NCBI RefSeq assembly: GCF_958979055.1
Contig: NC_084889.1
Span: forward strand, 4,852,761 to 4,916,760
Reading direction: 5' to 3'
Origin: Alnus glutinosa
Taxonomy: Eukaryota; Streptophyta; Magnoliopsida; Fagales; Betulaceae
Length of the DNA: 64,000 nt
This document shows, one piece after another, positions 47,037 through 60,842 of the stretch (the stretch's first letter is position 1; each line of letters starts with the position of its first letter). Below the pieces are notes generated by a model. It was not told the origin of the DNA. It ran no database searches and saw nothing but the letters and a program-made list of their open reading frames with translations. Position numbers and translations under genes: made by a program.

Positions 47037-50000
47037 ATGGCAAAAGTTTGTTGGCCATACTTTGATCCTGAATACGAGAACTTCAGCACCAGAATCAATC
47101 CTCCAAGGTACTGTTTTATCTCCTATGCTCCTCGTAAGAAAAATAGTTCTCAAGTAAGATAGCATGTTAAATAATCTCAGTAGTTCAATCACCATAACAA
47201 CATGATCATGATGAAATAAATTAGAAGTTGACTAGTCAAAGCCTGTTTTATTTTCTGATTTATCGATTCCAATAGTACCTACTGACAGCATATGATGAAT
47301 TCCCCTACATTAGTTGCTGGCGCCATTGAATTGTTTCCATGATGCAACTCTTTTCTGTTTGCAGGGTGTCTGTAGACAACATTAGTTGCCGCGACTGTAC
47401 TCTAATCAAGGTAAATTCTGATATATTTAACTGTTATGCTTCATTCTGACTGACCACGATAAGCCACAATCAGGTCACTCTTGGTCTTGTAGTGCCATGG
47501 GGCATGAGAGAAAGGGTTTCAACATTTCAAATTACAGTTTTACCTTTTACATATAGAAATAATATAAAAATACGAATATGAAGCTACTTATTTGAAGTTA
47601 CTTTAATTTCCTATTTTTAGGTTGAGTTTGAAATTTGTCAACCAAAGCATCACAAACGCATCTACAAAATTTCAGCCCAAGTTAGTTCATATGACAGGTG
47701 GATCATGATTAAACCCTCTTATGTTGCAACAACTTGCCTATGTCTTTCCTCATGTAAAAATTGCTTTAGAAAATTTGACTTCCTAATTACAGCTGAAAAT
47801 CAATAGAGGCAAATTTTAACCAAAGTGAAATAGAAGGACTCCAAATTACCCAAGGCCAAAAGAATCATCTGAGTTAGTTTACCATATGCAAAATATACAG
47901 AATCTGCACAATATCATATCCCTCGATTTTCTTCTTTGCACTTATCTCCTCGATATCATGTAGAGGTTATGGAATGTGATGTGTAGGTTGACAGTGTTAA
48001 CAAACCAGGAATTCTGTTGGAAGTTGTGCAAATCCTGACAGATCTTGACCTCATCATCACCAAAGCCTACATCTCATCTGACGGTGGATGGTTCATGGAT
48101 GGTTTGTATATGAATAAATTTTTGCTTGATATATACTTGGGCTATGCTTCCTTTGTATTGTATGAGCACAGTATAATTTGGTTATCTGGCTTCGCCTGAA
48201 CTCTGAAATATAAATTGGCCAGTCGCCAGACGCAGAGAAGAAATATAAGGAAACGAAAAACCATAAGTTTTCCATTTTAGGCTGGGAGAATCTAACAAAA
48301 ACTTTGTCGTTCATATGGATTAAAGAAGAGTTCCTAGCAAGGAATCCTGTTTATGTCTCTCTCACTGCGTGCCTGTACACACATACATTTTAAACAATGA
48401 GTTGATACACTTGAAACTCTTTTAATGGACAGTATTTCACGTCACGGATCAACAAGGACAGAAGATAACAGATCACAAAACCATCGACTACATAGAGAAG
48501 GTACACCTTTTTCTTCTCTCATATCTGCTTTCATGTTTCGCTTAAAAGTCAGGAAGGGGTATGCAATTAAACCACTTGGTCATGTGGATTATTGGCATCC
48601 ACCATAATTTGAATAACTGCAACAATCATGTGGTTGATGAAAATGTCCACTTTTGGGTCCCATTTGAGCATTCACTCTATTCTCTGAAAATGTTACAAAG
48701 CACAGTATGAAGGGATACTAATCATTTCACTAGGATTGAAAGTCCACTTCATTAAGGGAAGGTCCTTCCCTCTCTGGGAGCTGAAAGAACTGAAGAAAAT
48801 GGGTACTCTGTTGACACCATACAGAGAAATGGAAATATTATCTTCATGTGACTTATCAATAGCTAATTTTTTCAACTATTTTTGCTACAACAGGCTCTAG
48901 GACCAAATGGGCACACAAAGGACGGGGTGAAGACTTGGCCAGGAAAAAGAGTTGGGGTGCACTCCATTGGAGATCACACAGCTATTGAGCTCATTGGCAG
49001 GGACCGCCCAGGTCTCTTATCAGAGATCTCTGCTGTGCTTGCCAACCTCCACTTTAATGTTGTTGCAGCTGAAGTGTGGACACACAATAGGCGAATAGCA
49101 TGCGTTGTTTATGTCAATGATAAGACCACAAACCATGCCGTGGATGACCCAAACAGATTATCTGTTATGGAGGAGCAGCTCAAGAATGTCTTACCCGTGT
49201 GCGAGGATGACAAGGAAGTGGGCCGCACAAGTTTCTCCATGGGGTTCACCCATGTTGATAGACGGCTCCATCAGATGTTTTTTGCTGATAGGGATTACGA
49301 AGGAGGTGGAGTGACAACTGAGGTTGATTATCCTCCCTCTTTCAAACCAAAAATTACAGTTGAGCGTTGTGAGGACAAAGGGTACTTAGTGATCGATGTC
49401 CGGTGCAAAGATCGTGCAAAACTGATGTTTGACATTGTGTGCACACTCACAGACATGCAATATATTGTTTTCCATGCCACCATTTCATCAGATGCACCCT
49501 ACGCATCACAGGTATACGAATACTGCTTTCTTATGAACAATTGAATAAAGTTAATTGCAAAATTTATTTTCAAGCAACATGCAATTAAAAACAAATATTC
49601 TGCATGGTTAGCGTAGATGCTTATAACAAACACGATTTTTAACATCAAATGACTTCAAGTTGCCTGTCATATATGTATCTGCAGGGTCAGTGTAGATGCT
49701 CATAATCGGAACTAATTATGTGGCATAAGTAAGAGCAATACTTTTAAATGGATAATTTGCGACACTCCAAAAAGTTAGTCTCATACTGGGTGGATGGATT
49801 GTCTACATTGATTCATTGAATGAGGGACTATAAAAGTTCTCATGAGTATTAAGTCTCACATTGGTCCTTACTAGGTTAAACTGGACTTTATAAGTGATTC
49901 TAAAGACTTCGAATTGTAATTTAAATAGTTATTTTGGATTAATAGCACAGATGTTACTAGCACTTTCCTTGAGTTGTCACATAATCATGCACTTAATCAT

Positions 50001-50386
50001 GTATAAATTATACATTTTCTAAGTGAACTACTCAAGTAGCTTTAGCATTATAATTGCCTTGATGTTTTGAGAAAGTCCACTTTGAGGGTTAAGAAGTGAC
50101 TTCTCTGCTTACTTTATTATCACTTTCTTTGGTCACTCCAGCATTTTGGACTCAATACCCATTTTGACTCCATTATAGTTGGATTGCCTCTTTCAATGGA
50201 AGAGTTCAAGAACATTATGGTCAAATTGCTTTATATTTGGATTGGGGCAAATAATATTTTTCATGTTTCTAACTTTTCTCTGAATTTGTATGTTTCTGTT
50301 CTTCTTTTAGCCATTAGTGGGGACTCTATATACATCATGTGTACTAAGGTTGCGCTCATATGCGCTAATTAATGATATGCGTTACT

Positions 50387-50417
<31 letters not shown>

Positions 50418-52258
50418 TTTTTTAAAAAAAATCCCTGAAAGGGAGTACATTTACAAATGATGTTTCCATGCCGCCATAGAGGTTTGGTGAGGGTAACTAG
50501 ACTAACGTGCATATAATTGTAGGAGTACTATATTCGTCACGTGGATGGGTGCACACTCGATACTGAAGCAGAGAAGGACAGAGTCATCAAATGTCTTGAA
50601 GCTGCTATTCAAAGAAGAATAAGTGAGGTATGTGAAAAGTCAAACCAAGGTTTTGTGCTCACTGTTCTTTCTTACATAGAGCAGATAGAAGTCATATTCT
50701 GGTTAACTTAGGATCTCTTTCACTGTTCTGCAGTTGGCAATTAAGGAAACAGAATAATTTATGTTTAGTCAGATAACCATGCACATAAATTTTTCATATT
50801 TCAAGTGTTTTTAACTCTTCTTGCTCTAGTCAGTTGTCACATGATAGACTTGAGAGTAAGAGACTGTGGCCTCAGTTCATCGCTTATCAAGACCTATAGT
50901 CAATGTAATTTCATCTATATCCAGCAATCGAAGTCTGTTTTGCTCATGTGCCTTGTGAATTGCTAAAATGGAGTGGAGACCAATACACCTAGAAAGTTTA
51001 CAGTTCATAAAAATTATTGAGAAAGACATTTTAGACACCATCCTAATTTTTTTTAATTGTGGCTGGCAGCTACACCTCCATTTGTTACAGAAATAATTTC
51101 CTGGTAAATTGAAACATTAACACAAGATTGGTTATAAACAGTGAAACCATGCTGATAAATGTGTTTTCCACTGAATCATATAAAAAAAAATAGTAAAATG
51201 ATTTTCATCTATGAAAGATGTTCTCAACTAAATTACTGGAAATAACCACAATGTTTTATTTCTGGAAAAGCACCAGTGCAAAATTGACCAACTATACAAA
51301 GTCTAGAGTCAGAATTTATTTTTTTTATCAGAAAGCTGCCTGAAACATGAAGTCCTGATAGAGGTGCTTTCATGACAAATAAGAAAGATAACAGTAATAT
51401 GAACTTACAAAGATATATGTCAAGACCATTGAAAATGTTGCTAATTTTTGTAACAGTACATTTGTAGTTTATGATGTCAGGAATATGTTTTGCTGAGTTT
51501 TGTTTTAGTTTTTCTTCATTTTTTTTTTAAATTTTTAACCTATGTGATCCTAGTGCAAAAAGGCTGCTGCTTCACTTAGAATAATGCATAATCTGTAACT
51601 ATCTAGCTGTGTGGATGTAATACTCTGAAGAAGTGCCTATATTCAATGTGGCCCTCCTGCTTTTATATTGAAGCTTAATGACTTACCCCAAGTGAATCAT
51701 TGCAGTTACTCAACAAAAAAAGTATATGAAGAGGAAAACTTATGCTCTACTTCGAACATTCAACTTGTTTAGGAAAAGGAACTTAAATGCAACATAAGGA
51801 CCATTTTTTATTAAAAAAAGTACTAGCAAATTAACAATCAAACAATCACTCTATGATCTTGTTCATTGGATCTAAATATTATCAAATCAAATACAAGAAA
51901 TCATCCTTTGTCTGCTTAGATACCAACGATATGGTTTCAACTGTGGACGCAGGGTCTAAGCCTAGAACTGTGTGCAAAGGATAGAGTAGGGTTACTATCT
52001 GAAGTAACAAGGATTTTGCGAGAAAATGGGTTGACAGTCACCAGAGCGGGCGTCACAACAGTTGGGGAGCAAGCAGTGACCGTTTTCTACGTTAGAGATG
52101 CTTCGGGGAAGCCGGTGGATATGACAACTATTGAAGCACTTCGCAAAGAAATCGGACACACAATCAAGCTTAATGTGAAGAAGGTCCCAGTAAGTGCAAA
52201 GGCACCTGAGGCCAAAACAAGCTTCTTCTTTGGAAACTTGTTGGAAAGGTTCTTTTAG
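47037..52258 (+). CDS. ACR4: ACT domain-repeat protein, ACR4-like, seven coding exons
   Basis: Exons are 47037-47107, 47365-47410, 47987-48101, 48433-48500, 48894-49511, 50523-50627 and 51953-52258, all GT-AG and in phase, giving 442 residues (Arabidopsis ACR4 is of about this size). The start [16 protein letters not shown] follows a splice acceptor and aligns with the family N-terminus. Four ACT domains are seen: about 40-80 ([20 protein letters not shown]), 129-175 ([16 protein letters not shown]), 264-310 ([17 protein letters not shown]) and 343-395 ([17 protein letters not shown]). The C-terminus [12 protein letters not shown] is conserved in the family. ACT domains bind small ligands, often amino acids. 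ACR proteins are thought to sense amino-acid or other metabolite levels and have no catalytic domain. All exons look intact. Its promoter is duplicated at 19880-20566. The symbol is by similarity; ACR5 is the nearest alternative. Confidence 0.95.
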
Positions 52259-52338
52259 CTTGGAAACTGTCCATATGACTGTAAAAAGACACATTGGATG
52301 GAAGCGGACAGAATAATGAAGCTGTTTGTTATCTTTGT

Positions 52339-52344
52339 AATAAA
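52339..52344 (+). terminator. Polyadenylation signal of the ACR4-like gene
   Basis: AATAAA lies 81 bases after the stop codon and is followed by a TTGTTGTTTC-type T/G-rich stretch, as expected for a 3' end. Confidence 0.6.
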
Positions 52345-55300
52345 CATTAATGCTTGCAACGTTTTGTTGTTTCTTTCTGTGTTTCTGTTTATGTTTGTGT
52401 TTGGTAATCCATCACTGCTTACCACTCTATATGTTAAATTTAATATGCAGCTTTCTTAATCAACAGCCTTCCTAATTAGTAATGTAGATGATTGCTAAAC
52501 ATGGACCATTGATCCAGCTGACCTTCAATTGACTCAAAAGCAACCACGAGAAGGCAGTGGGTGTGTCTTGTTTATATATGTTGATTATAATTTATACACA
52601 CGTGAATGTAAAAAGCATCAGTTTTACATTGGGAAGATGTCACAAATTTGAGTAACTTAATCATATATTAAGCTAATTGAATATTTCTATGATTATCTTG
52701 TATGAATAATTGAACGAATGCTTAAGCAAGGATTGAGTTGAGTTAAAATATTAAACAAGAGGCGTTAAGGTGTTAAAAAATTTTATTTTCAGAGTTGAAC
52801 TGTTCAAGGAGTTTAGGATACAGCAAGATAGCTGGTTTCCAAAGCAAAATGAAAGGTGAATGAATTCATTCATGTGCCGTGTTACCGCTTTTTCTCTACT
52901 GAATGTAGGCAACCATGTGGAAGCATTGTTTACTTATATAAGCAGTAGCATATTATTGACTTTATGATTGTGTCAGCTCTGTTGGTTTGCAGTTGAAAAA
53001 ACAATTTAGATGAGTCAATATTTGTAATGGAGATTCTGAGGGTGCTTTATTTTTTTATTTTTTTTTATGACCGGTAACCCCTTGTCAGATAAACTCGAAA
53101 CTCATGCCTCAAACCTCTCTTTGTATGGACCGATTCAGTCAGAGTCTTTGCGAATGAACCCTTGCTCTCTCAACAAGCAGCAAATGAACCCCAAAGTAGC
53201 TATTTATAAAGTACAAGAAGTGCCTTCAGCTCCTGGCAGTGGCCTGCCCCCCGGGCCCGGCACACGCCCACTGCGCCAATCACCCAACCAGCAAGGCATG
53301 ACTGACACCCAAGAGCATGCCTTTGGGCTTTGGCCACTGCAGCAAGGCACTCCATGCAGGCCTTGAAGTAGCTTCAATTAGCTACCGTTAAAATAATCTA
53401 GAAAACATTTTCTGAAATTTGTTTCACAGTTGAAATTATTGTATATTTTTAAATGACATGATACCGTGTATACCGACATAATATTACGTATACCGTTAAG
53501 TGCAATAATTCAAAATTAATTTAATAACTTAATTAATTCCTTTTTTAATGAAGAAATCAGTAAAAGTTTTAAAAAACTAGAGCCTTCCTATTGATATACG
53601 TATATAAACATATATGCATATGAGAAGTGGGGGATTTTTGAAAGGGATATCTAATAAAAAAAAACGATTTCTAACAATTTTTTTTTTTATTTTTCACAAA
53701 GGGGTACACTGGTAAACTGTTGAGAGGCAACAGGGGCCACAAGAATAATTAACACTAATTTAATTATCAGTTATTAATTAAGGAAATAACATGTGTAAGC
53801 AACACAAGATAATATGGAAATGACAAGCGTAGACGACAAAGTTAGTAGTACTGTTAGTGCCTTTTAAGGATCATATATTATAGGCTATAGCCATAGACTC
53901 CCAAGGGGATAAGCTTCTCATGATCAATTATTGTGCAACTGAAAAAATTCAAGAAATTCAGATTCCTCTCACCACATCAATCATGCAACTTCTCTTGGAT
54001 CATCTTCAACAGAATATGTATCCAGACGAAAAACAGGGCACAATCCATGAGCAATTTGGAAGAGAGGGTAATTTCATTTGGTTCAAAAGGATATAAATTA
54101 TAATACAGTGGAAAGCCAAAAGGAAAAAGGTAGCTCTTCATGCTATCCATTTGAACCAATCTGGCCCCCCACTACGCATGCATTTTGGGAGCCATCTAGT
54201 GATTGTGGACATCTAGTATTATTTTTTATTTTTATTTTTTGGTGAAATTTGTTACTATATGATTGTAGACAGTAAAATAGCGGCTCAGATGCATCCAATT
54301 ATTATTTGTGATATTCTTTTTTGTTTAGAATGATTTGAGAAAGAGAAAAGTGAGGATAAGATCGATTCCTGACCGTGTCGATGCATGGATATAAAATTAT
54401 ATAGATCAACGATAATTCAATCCATTCAATCCCTCAACATCAATTTTATTTATTATGAATTGGGTTCATGTCGGATATGCAGGTCATGTAAAAAATTGTC
54501 TTTATTATATCACGTGTCGGGTTCGAGTCGTGTCGAAACATGTATATAAGATTATATAAATCAATCATAATTCGATCTATTTAATTAAACAAGTCAGACT
54601 TGTACTGGGTTAGTATTTAATTTGTAAGTCGTGTAAGAAATTACTAGCCCTGTCTATTCCTGAGCATCAAAAGCATCATTATTTCATAATGTCATTTAAA
54701 ACGGAAACAGACAAATACGAATTCCAATTTAAAGCTTTTCATACAAATATATGTTCATGTGAAGCCACTTGTTACCCTTATTTTCTTTGATAGAAATGAT
54801 ATTAATTGAGACACTTTTGTTAGCCATGTAGTACAAACAACTTGTCACATTCTATTATAATATCTGCATCAGGAGAAATTGGCAATTTCCGGAGAAGTCG
54901 ATTGACAAGCAGAGACAGAGAGAGAGAGTGGAGTGAGGAATTGCGTTAATTTGTCCTTGTAAAGAATAAAAATTCCGTCATGATTTCTTATTCCGGTGAT
55001 TCTCCACTGTCCACCAAGGTTGTCTAATCAAGCTGCGGTTCTTTTAAATTTTAGGCCTATTTTTTAAAAATGGTTAAATAGGTTAACAAATTTTTTTTTT
55101 TTTTTTTTTAATAGAAGGTGCTTTTGTTATGAAAAAAGACAGAGATAGTATCTCCATCTATTTTTTCGTTTAAAATTGACAAATTTTCACGTCAGCTACA
55201 CGTGGCACCATTAAAATTGTGACACATGGCTATCATATATATTTTTCAATTTTTTTTTTTTAACCCTATTAAAAAAGAAAAAGAAAAAGAAAATTGCTAT

Positions 55301-55475
55301 TGGAGAACGGTTCTAAACAATTCCAAATGTTTGATTAAAGCATCAATCACAATTCCACAAGAAATTTAAGACTAACACGCAAGGTTTTAGTTGGCGTGAA
55401 GTATTTGAGTCCTCAAGGCACATGATGCCCTGCCCATTATGCACCATTCTTCCACCGCTGGAATTGTGCATCTCT
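52345..55475. other. Intergenic region between the ACR4-like and SKP2A-like genes
   Basis: No gene is supported. A more GC-rich stretch at 53067-53366 has an open frame without a known domain. From about 54380 to 54655 the text (AAATTATATAGATCAA, GGGTTCATGTCGG, CGTGTCGGGTTCGAGTCG, ending ACTAGCCCTG) resembles the internal sequence of hAT-type MITEs such as 42766-43080, but its left end is unclear. Poly-T runs occur near 55090 and 55250. Confidence 0.4.
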
Positions 55476-55680
55476 CTTTAACAGGGTGGATTTTTTTAAT
55501 TTTTTATTATTATTTTTTAATTTTTTTAATGAATAAATGGGGGGCCGTCCGCCGTTTCTTGATTAAAAAAAAAAAAAAAGTCCCTTTAACAGGGGAGATT
55601 TTTTTTTTTAATTTTTAATTTTTTTAATGAATAATAGGGGGGCCGTCCGCCGTTTGATGATAAAAAAATAAAAAAAATTT
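55476..55680. repeat. Tandem duplication, 108-bp period
   Basis: CTTTAACAGGG...GATTTTTTT, TTTTTAATGAATAA and GGGGGGCCGTCCGCCGTTT occur twice, from 55476 and from 55584, separated by a poly-A run. Confidence 0.85.
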
Positions 55681-56221
55681 ATACTTTGTTGCAGTGTACT
55701 GTGCAATAGCAAAATAGCAACAATAATAATTTATATTCCCGGTAAAGGCACAGCTTTGGGTGCGGCTTCGGTTTTCAGCAAATGGAACTTTCGACACACG
55801 GCCAGTCCCTTCGCTTGCCCCTTCTTTTCTCTTCCTCCATCAATATCACAACGGGACATCTTCCGCTGTTGCATTTCCTTTTGTTTTTCCTCTTTGGCTT
55901 CTTTTCCTTTGCTTTTTCAAATGTAATTCTGATCAAATCAAGACCACTTTACTTGGGACCCACGCCATCCCGGCAGATCCCACGCTCATCAAATGAATCG
56001 CCACGTGTCGGAATACGCATCGCTAATCGATCTCCACCGTACTCTTCTCCCTCCTTTTTTTGGTTTCTCTTTGCTTCGGCCTTTGATATATTATAAAATC
56101 AAAAAAATAAAGAATGGTGTACTGGTATTACAAAGTCAGAGAGAGCCTCTCATTTTAGCACAAAAAAGGAGCAAAACTGATCAAAGCTAGAAGCTTTGGC
56201 TCACCTAGTCACCTTACAAAG

Positions 56222-56911
56222 GTATATAATCAAAACCCTAATTTTTCTTTGGCAGATTATTTGTTTGTTAGCTGATTTTTTTTTTTTTTTGGTTCATATC
56301 ATCGACTGGTTTGTCAAATTTTAGTCTTTAATAAATGGGTGTGCATGTGAGTCTTGAAGAGGTATCTAATTCTTATTTTCCTCCTAATGATTTCTTGAAG
56401 GAATTCAGAGGTTTTGACCAGAAGGTTTTGGTTTTTGACTGAAAAGTAGTCTTTCTTTCTTTTTCTTTTTTTTTTTTGACATTTTAGCGATCATTTCTCG
56501 TTACAATTTGAGCTTCCTCGGCTCAATACCCAGTTTATTTTCAGGTTCTCGAAATGGGTGTTTCTGTTTTTACAGAAAAGAGGGGTTTTTTTTTTTTTTT
56601 TTTTTTTTCAATCTTTTATTTGTTTAACATTTTCAGCTCTGTTTGTCATTGAATTTCGCTGCTGTGGTCAATACCAGTTTTGTTGATCGCCACGTACTTG
56701 CCTGTGAATAACTTGAGCAAGTACATGTGAATTGTGAAATTTACTCTCTGCGATTTACACGTCTGCCAATCTCTTATGGTGGTGACACATAGGTTTATTG
56801 GTTTTCCCAGTTTCTTTGTATGTCGGTTTACTACACGTTTTTTTGTCTCTGAATTCAAGGTCTTGGAATTTGTAGATGCTTATCCATTTCCTGTCTTTTA
56901 TTTGTTGGCAG
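56222..56911 (+). other. Predicted leader intron of the SKP2A-like gene
   Basis: A donor after CCTTACAAAG (GTATATAA, GT at 56222) and an acceptor after TTTGTTGGCAG (56911) would give a 690-base intron in the 5' leader, with the ATG 64 bases into the next exon. T-rich tracts fill the intron. This is inferred from splice signals only. Confidence 0.5.
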
Positions 56912-56975
56912 AACCGAGGAATTTTGTTGTTATCTATATAAAGCAAGTGAAAGGTGCCCTCAGGCTGAGAGTGAA

Positions 56976-59900
56976 ATGGTCGGTAAAGACAACTTGAAGA
57001 CTGAGGACTTGAACTTGTGCTTTGAGAAGCTTATGATGCTTGGTGGAAGTGGGATTGGTAAAGGGGGAGTGAAAATGGAAGGTGGTGTCATCAATGAGTG
57101 GAAGGATATTCCTATGGAGCTCTTGTTGCAAATTGTTTCGCTTGTTGACGATCAGACGGTGGTCGTGGCATCTGGAGTGTGTCGTGGGTGGAGAGATGCT
57201 ATTTGCTTGGGTCTTACCCATCTCTCTCTCTCATGGTATATATTTTCATTTGCTTACCCGCACTATCTCTCCCTTAAAGTGTATGTGGTGCTATTTTTTT
57301 TCTGGGTTTTGCATCCATATATGGGCTGTGAGTTGTATGGTTTAATTTTTTGTCCTTAAATTATAAGAAATTTGAATAATTGCAGTTGGTTGCACTGGCT
57401 TTTTTCTTTTAATTTTTCGTTGGTAGTATATGAGAGAGAGCGTTTCCCTTGCTTGAATTCAACTTTTATTTTCCATCCTTAATTCTTAATGGATTTAACC
57501 CGTTGTCCTGAAAGGGGGAAGGGAATTTAGAGAAGGATTTGATACCTATAAGAACTCAGTGCTGCGCAGTTCTGTTGTGGATTCATTAGCTTTGAGGGTG
57601 TAAACTCTTACAGCTTGCACTTTGCTTTATTTTGTTTATTATTAGTTTTGGGTCATATTATGTGTTATATGGTTGTTTGTAATTTCTATAGCTATCTTAT
57701 GGTACGAGGGGAAATTAGGGCTTTTTGGCTTAAATCCATTACATTAAGTGGACAATCCTCTTGCTATCGTTCTCTCTCAGCCCTGCACCACCTTTGACTT
57801 CATTTTATTCTTTATGGACCCATAAAAGAATAAAGCTAGCTTTCTAGGTTTCCTTTTGCTCTTTAGATATTCTTCTATACGACCCCATAGACTAGGTTTG
57901 TGGTTCATGCTTTATCAAGGCATGAATATGATTATGCATCTATTTAAATTGATCTGATACTATTATAGCTCAAATGACAACTGAATACGTGTGGTTCAGT
58001 TTTAACTTTTGTTACCTTACAAGTTTGCTTTGGAAAATTTATGTTTCTGCTGGTTGTTAATGAGGGGCTATCATGAATTGAGTTGGAAACCTCAATTGTG
58101 GAGTTGACTTTGGTTTTTTTCGTTGTATTTTTTTTTTCCTAAACTAATCCTGGGGATTTATGTGCATTTTGAGTAGTAACCTATTGTATTCCGAAAGAAT
58201 ACATGTATGAACAAAGTAAATTATTCTTTTGTCATAACTTCGCTTCTCTCTTTTTCTTTATTGCAGTTATTTGGATGATGTAGGCACATGTAAAATCAAT
58301 TACATTTTGCCTTCCAGTGGATAGCCTTCATGTCCCACATCCATGTGTTCAGATTTGAATGTGTCTATGGAAGGCAGTAGTATGTGAAGAATGTATTTAA
58401 GTCGCGTCATTGATACTTTCTTCAAATCCTAATTAATTTGTTGTTTTGGGCCCAATACAATTTCTTTCTCGAGTTTCAAGATTATCAAGCTGGGAAGAAA
58501 AAGTCTTTGAAGTTTTGATGCCTTAAATAATTGATACCTCAATATAGTTTATGTTCGAATGAGTACACTTGATTGTATATTTTCATTTCCTTTTCCATTG
58601 TTTAAAGTGAGATACTGAAGATATGTAGTTCGTTCTGTTTCTGTTTTACCAAATGGTACATTAGCAAATATTAATGATGTTATGAAGACACTTTCTTTAC
58701 TCTGATTTTTGATGCCGTAGTTAGGAATTCCTGAGAATACCTTACCTACTTGCTGCCATGAACTTTTTTGCAGGTGCAGCAAGAACATGAACAACTTGGT
58801 CCTATCTCTTGCTCCCAAGTTCACGAAATTGCAGAGTCTGATACTGCGCCAAGATAAATCAAAGCTTGAGGATAATGCTGTTGAAACTATTGCAAACTGC
58901 TGTCATGATCTGCAGGTCCTGGATCTCAGCAAAAGCTTCAAGCTTAGTGACTGCTCCCTATATGCCCTGGCTCGTGGTTGTCCTAATATTACTGAACTCA
59001 ACATCAGTGGGTGTTCAGCCTTCAGTGACAGTGCTCTTGCATATCTGCCTCGTTTTTGCAGAAAGTTAAAAGTTTTAAATCTTTGTGGATGTGTCAAAGC
59101 TGCATCTGACAGTGCATTGCAGGTATAAATGAGTTACTAAGTACTAAATTGTTCTTTTTAAGTCTATGTCATAAGAAGTTGAGATAATTCTTTCCTGAAT
59201 GATATGCAGGCTATTGGACGCTACTGCAGTCAGTTGCAACGTTTAAATCTGGGATGGTGTGAGAATGTAAGTGACGTGGGAGTGATGAGTTTGGCGTATG
59301 GATGCCCTGATCTCAGAACCCTTGATTTGTGTGGCTGTGTCCTTATAACTGGTATGCATATATAGGGGTAACAACTCTCTTTTTTTCCTTTCTCTTTTTT
59401 GATGTTAAAGATTATTTTGTAAGCTAGGAGAGTTAAGGGTTGATGGTTGGGTCTGGTACTCAAATTTCACCAAATTTTAAGTCCTTGATGTATCAGTATA
59501 ATTACCATATAATTTGTGTCTTGGTTCCTTCTGCAGGCTGAGACCATTTCTACGGGGACTTATAGGATCTTTATTCTTGAGGATGTTCCCCAATATTACT
59601 GATCTGTTGTTACCCAGCTCTCTCTCTCTCTCTCTCTCTGTATACCAAAACTTACATGGTGGACCTTTTCACTTTCAACTCACACAATGTCCATTTCATC
59701 TCCAACTACCAGATGTCTTTGCTAACCCATTACAATAGGTCAACTAATTGCGTGATCTCTTTGTACTTGGATGCTTACTGTCCCTGGATGCTCTATCCTT
59801 CTTCCGCATCTGTACTTGCTGCTCTTGCTTCCAAATTCTCAGAAGGGAGAGATCATATCATAGTTTTATTCATGCAAGCAATCAATGTAACTCCTTGTTC

Positions 59901-60842
59901 TACAAGTTTGGAGGTGTTTGATGTTGCCGTTGGCAAGTAAAAGATCTAGACAGACTCTGGGGCATGTGAAAGTCTTCTTGGTTTGAAATGATGGAAGTGT
60001 GTCAATAATATAGTAGAAGTATGACATTTATGAACGATCAAACATATAAATAGTGGCATACTAATCTTCCTCACATTTATATTTTATATGTGAATATATA
60101 TGTTTATAAGAGTTTTTATGCTTTTAAGTTAATAATAGTAACGGTAACTTACACTTATCTAGATAAAGAGAGTATGGATGGGTAAGATGATTCATGTGAC
60201 AAGTTCAATATCAAACTGTCCTAAAACAAGGGGAAACCCATATAAACTGAAGAAAGAGCCCTAAGATTACAGACTTTAATATACTGTATTAACTTCAATG
60301 AATGCCTGGAATGGTTGCAACCTCCTCTGTTTTTTCTTTTTCTCTGTCTGTCTCTGTCTCTGTCTCTCTCTCTCTGTATGTGTAATTATTTGGGCGACTT
60401 CCTTGTTGGATGTTTGTTTGGCTTGTTATGATTGTAAAAATTATGACTTGTTTATACTTATAATGCAGATGATAGTGTCATTGCTCTTGCAAACAAATGT
60501 ATTCATCTGAGATCCCTTGGCCTGTACTACTGTCAGAACATCACGGACAGAGCAATGTACTCTTTGGCCCACAGCAGAGTGAAGAACAACAAGACTTCAA
60601 TTTGGGAATCGCTGAAAGGAATGAATGATGAGGAAGGGCTCAAGAATCTCAACATCGGCCAGTGCACAGCACTCACCCCCCCTGCTGTTCAAGCAGTGTG
60701 CGATTCATTTCCTGCGCTCCACACTTGCTCAGGGAGGCATTCACTTATCATGAGCGGCTGCTTGAACTTAATGTCTGTACATTGTGCCTGTGCTGTCCAT
60801 GCACACCGCACATTCATCCCTTTCCCTCACCCAGCTCATTGA
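56976..60842 (+). CDS. SKP2A: F-box/LRR protein, SKP2A-like, four coding exons
   Basis: Exons 56976-57235, 58774-59122, 59210-59351 and 60469-60842 join in phase to 374 residues, close to the family length. The F-box is at about 42-82 (WKDIPMELLLQIVSLVDDQT, then GVCRGWRDAI), the segment that binds SKP1/ASK in an SCF E3 ubiquitin ligase. Leucine-rich repeats follow, with repeated motifs such as LQVLDLSKSFKLSD, ITELNISGCSAFSD, KVLNLCGCVK, LRTLDLCGCVLIT and LRSLGLYYCQNITD. They form the substrate-binding part. The tail (ALTPPAVQAVCDSFPALHTC...FPHPAH) matches the SKP2A/SKP2B family. Arabidopsis SKP2A binds auxin and promotes turnover of cell-cycle factors such as E2FC and DPB; that role is inferred here. 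SKP2B is the alternative name. The gene looks complete. Confidence 0.95.

Noticed and set aside
51995..52294. Minus-strand 99-residue frame
   Set aside because: It is antisense to the last exon of the ACR4-like gene and has no family match.
59514..59940. Frames within intron 3 of the SKP2A-like gene
   Set aside because: The joined exons reproduce the conserved family sequence without this segment. It contains a CT repeat and has no family match.
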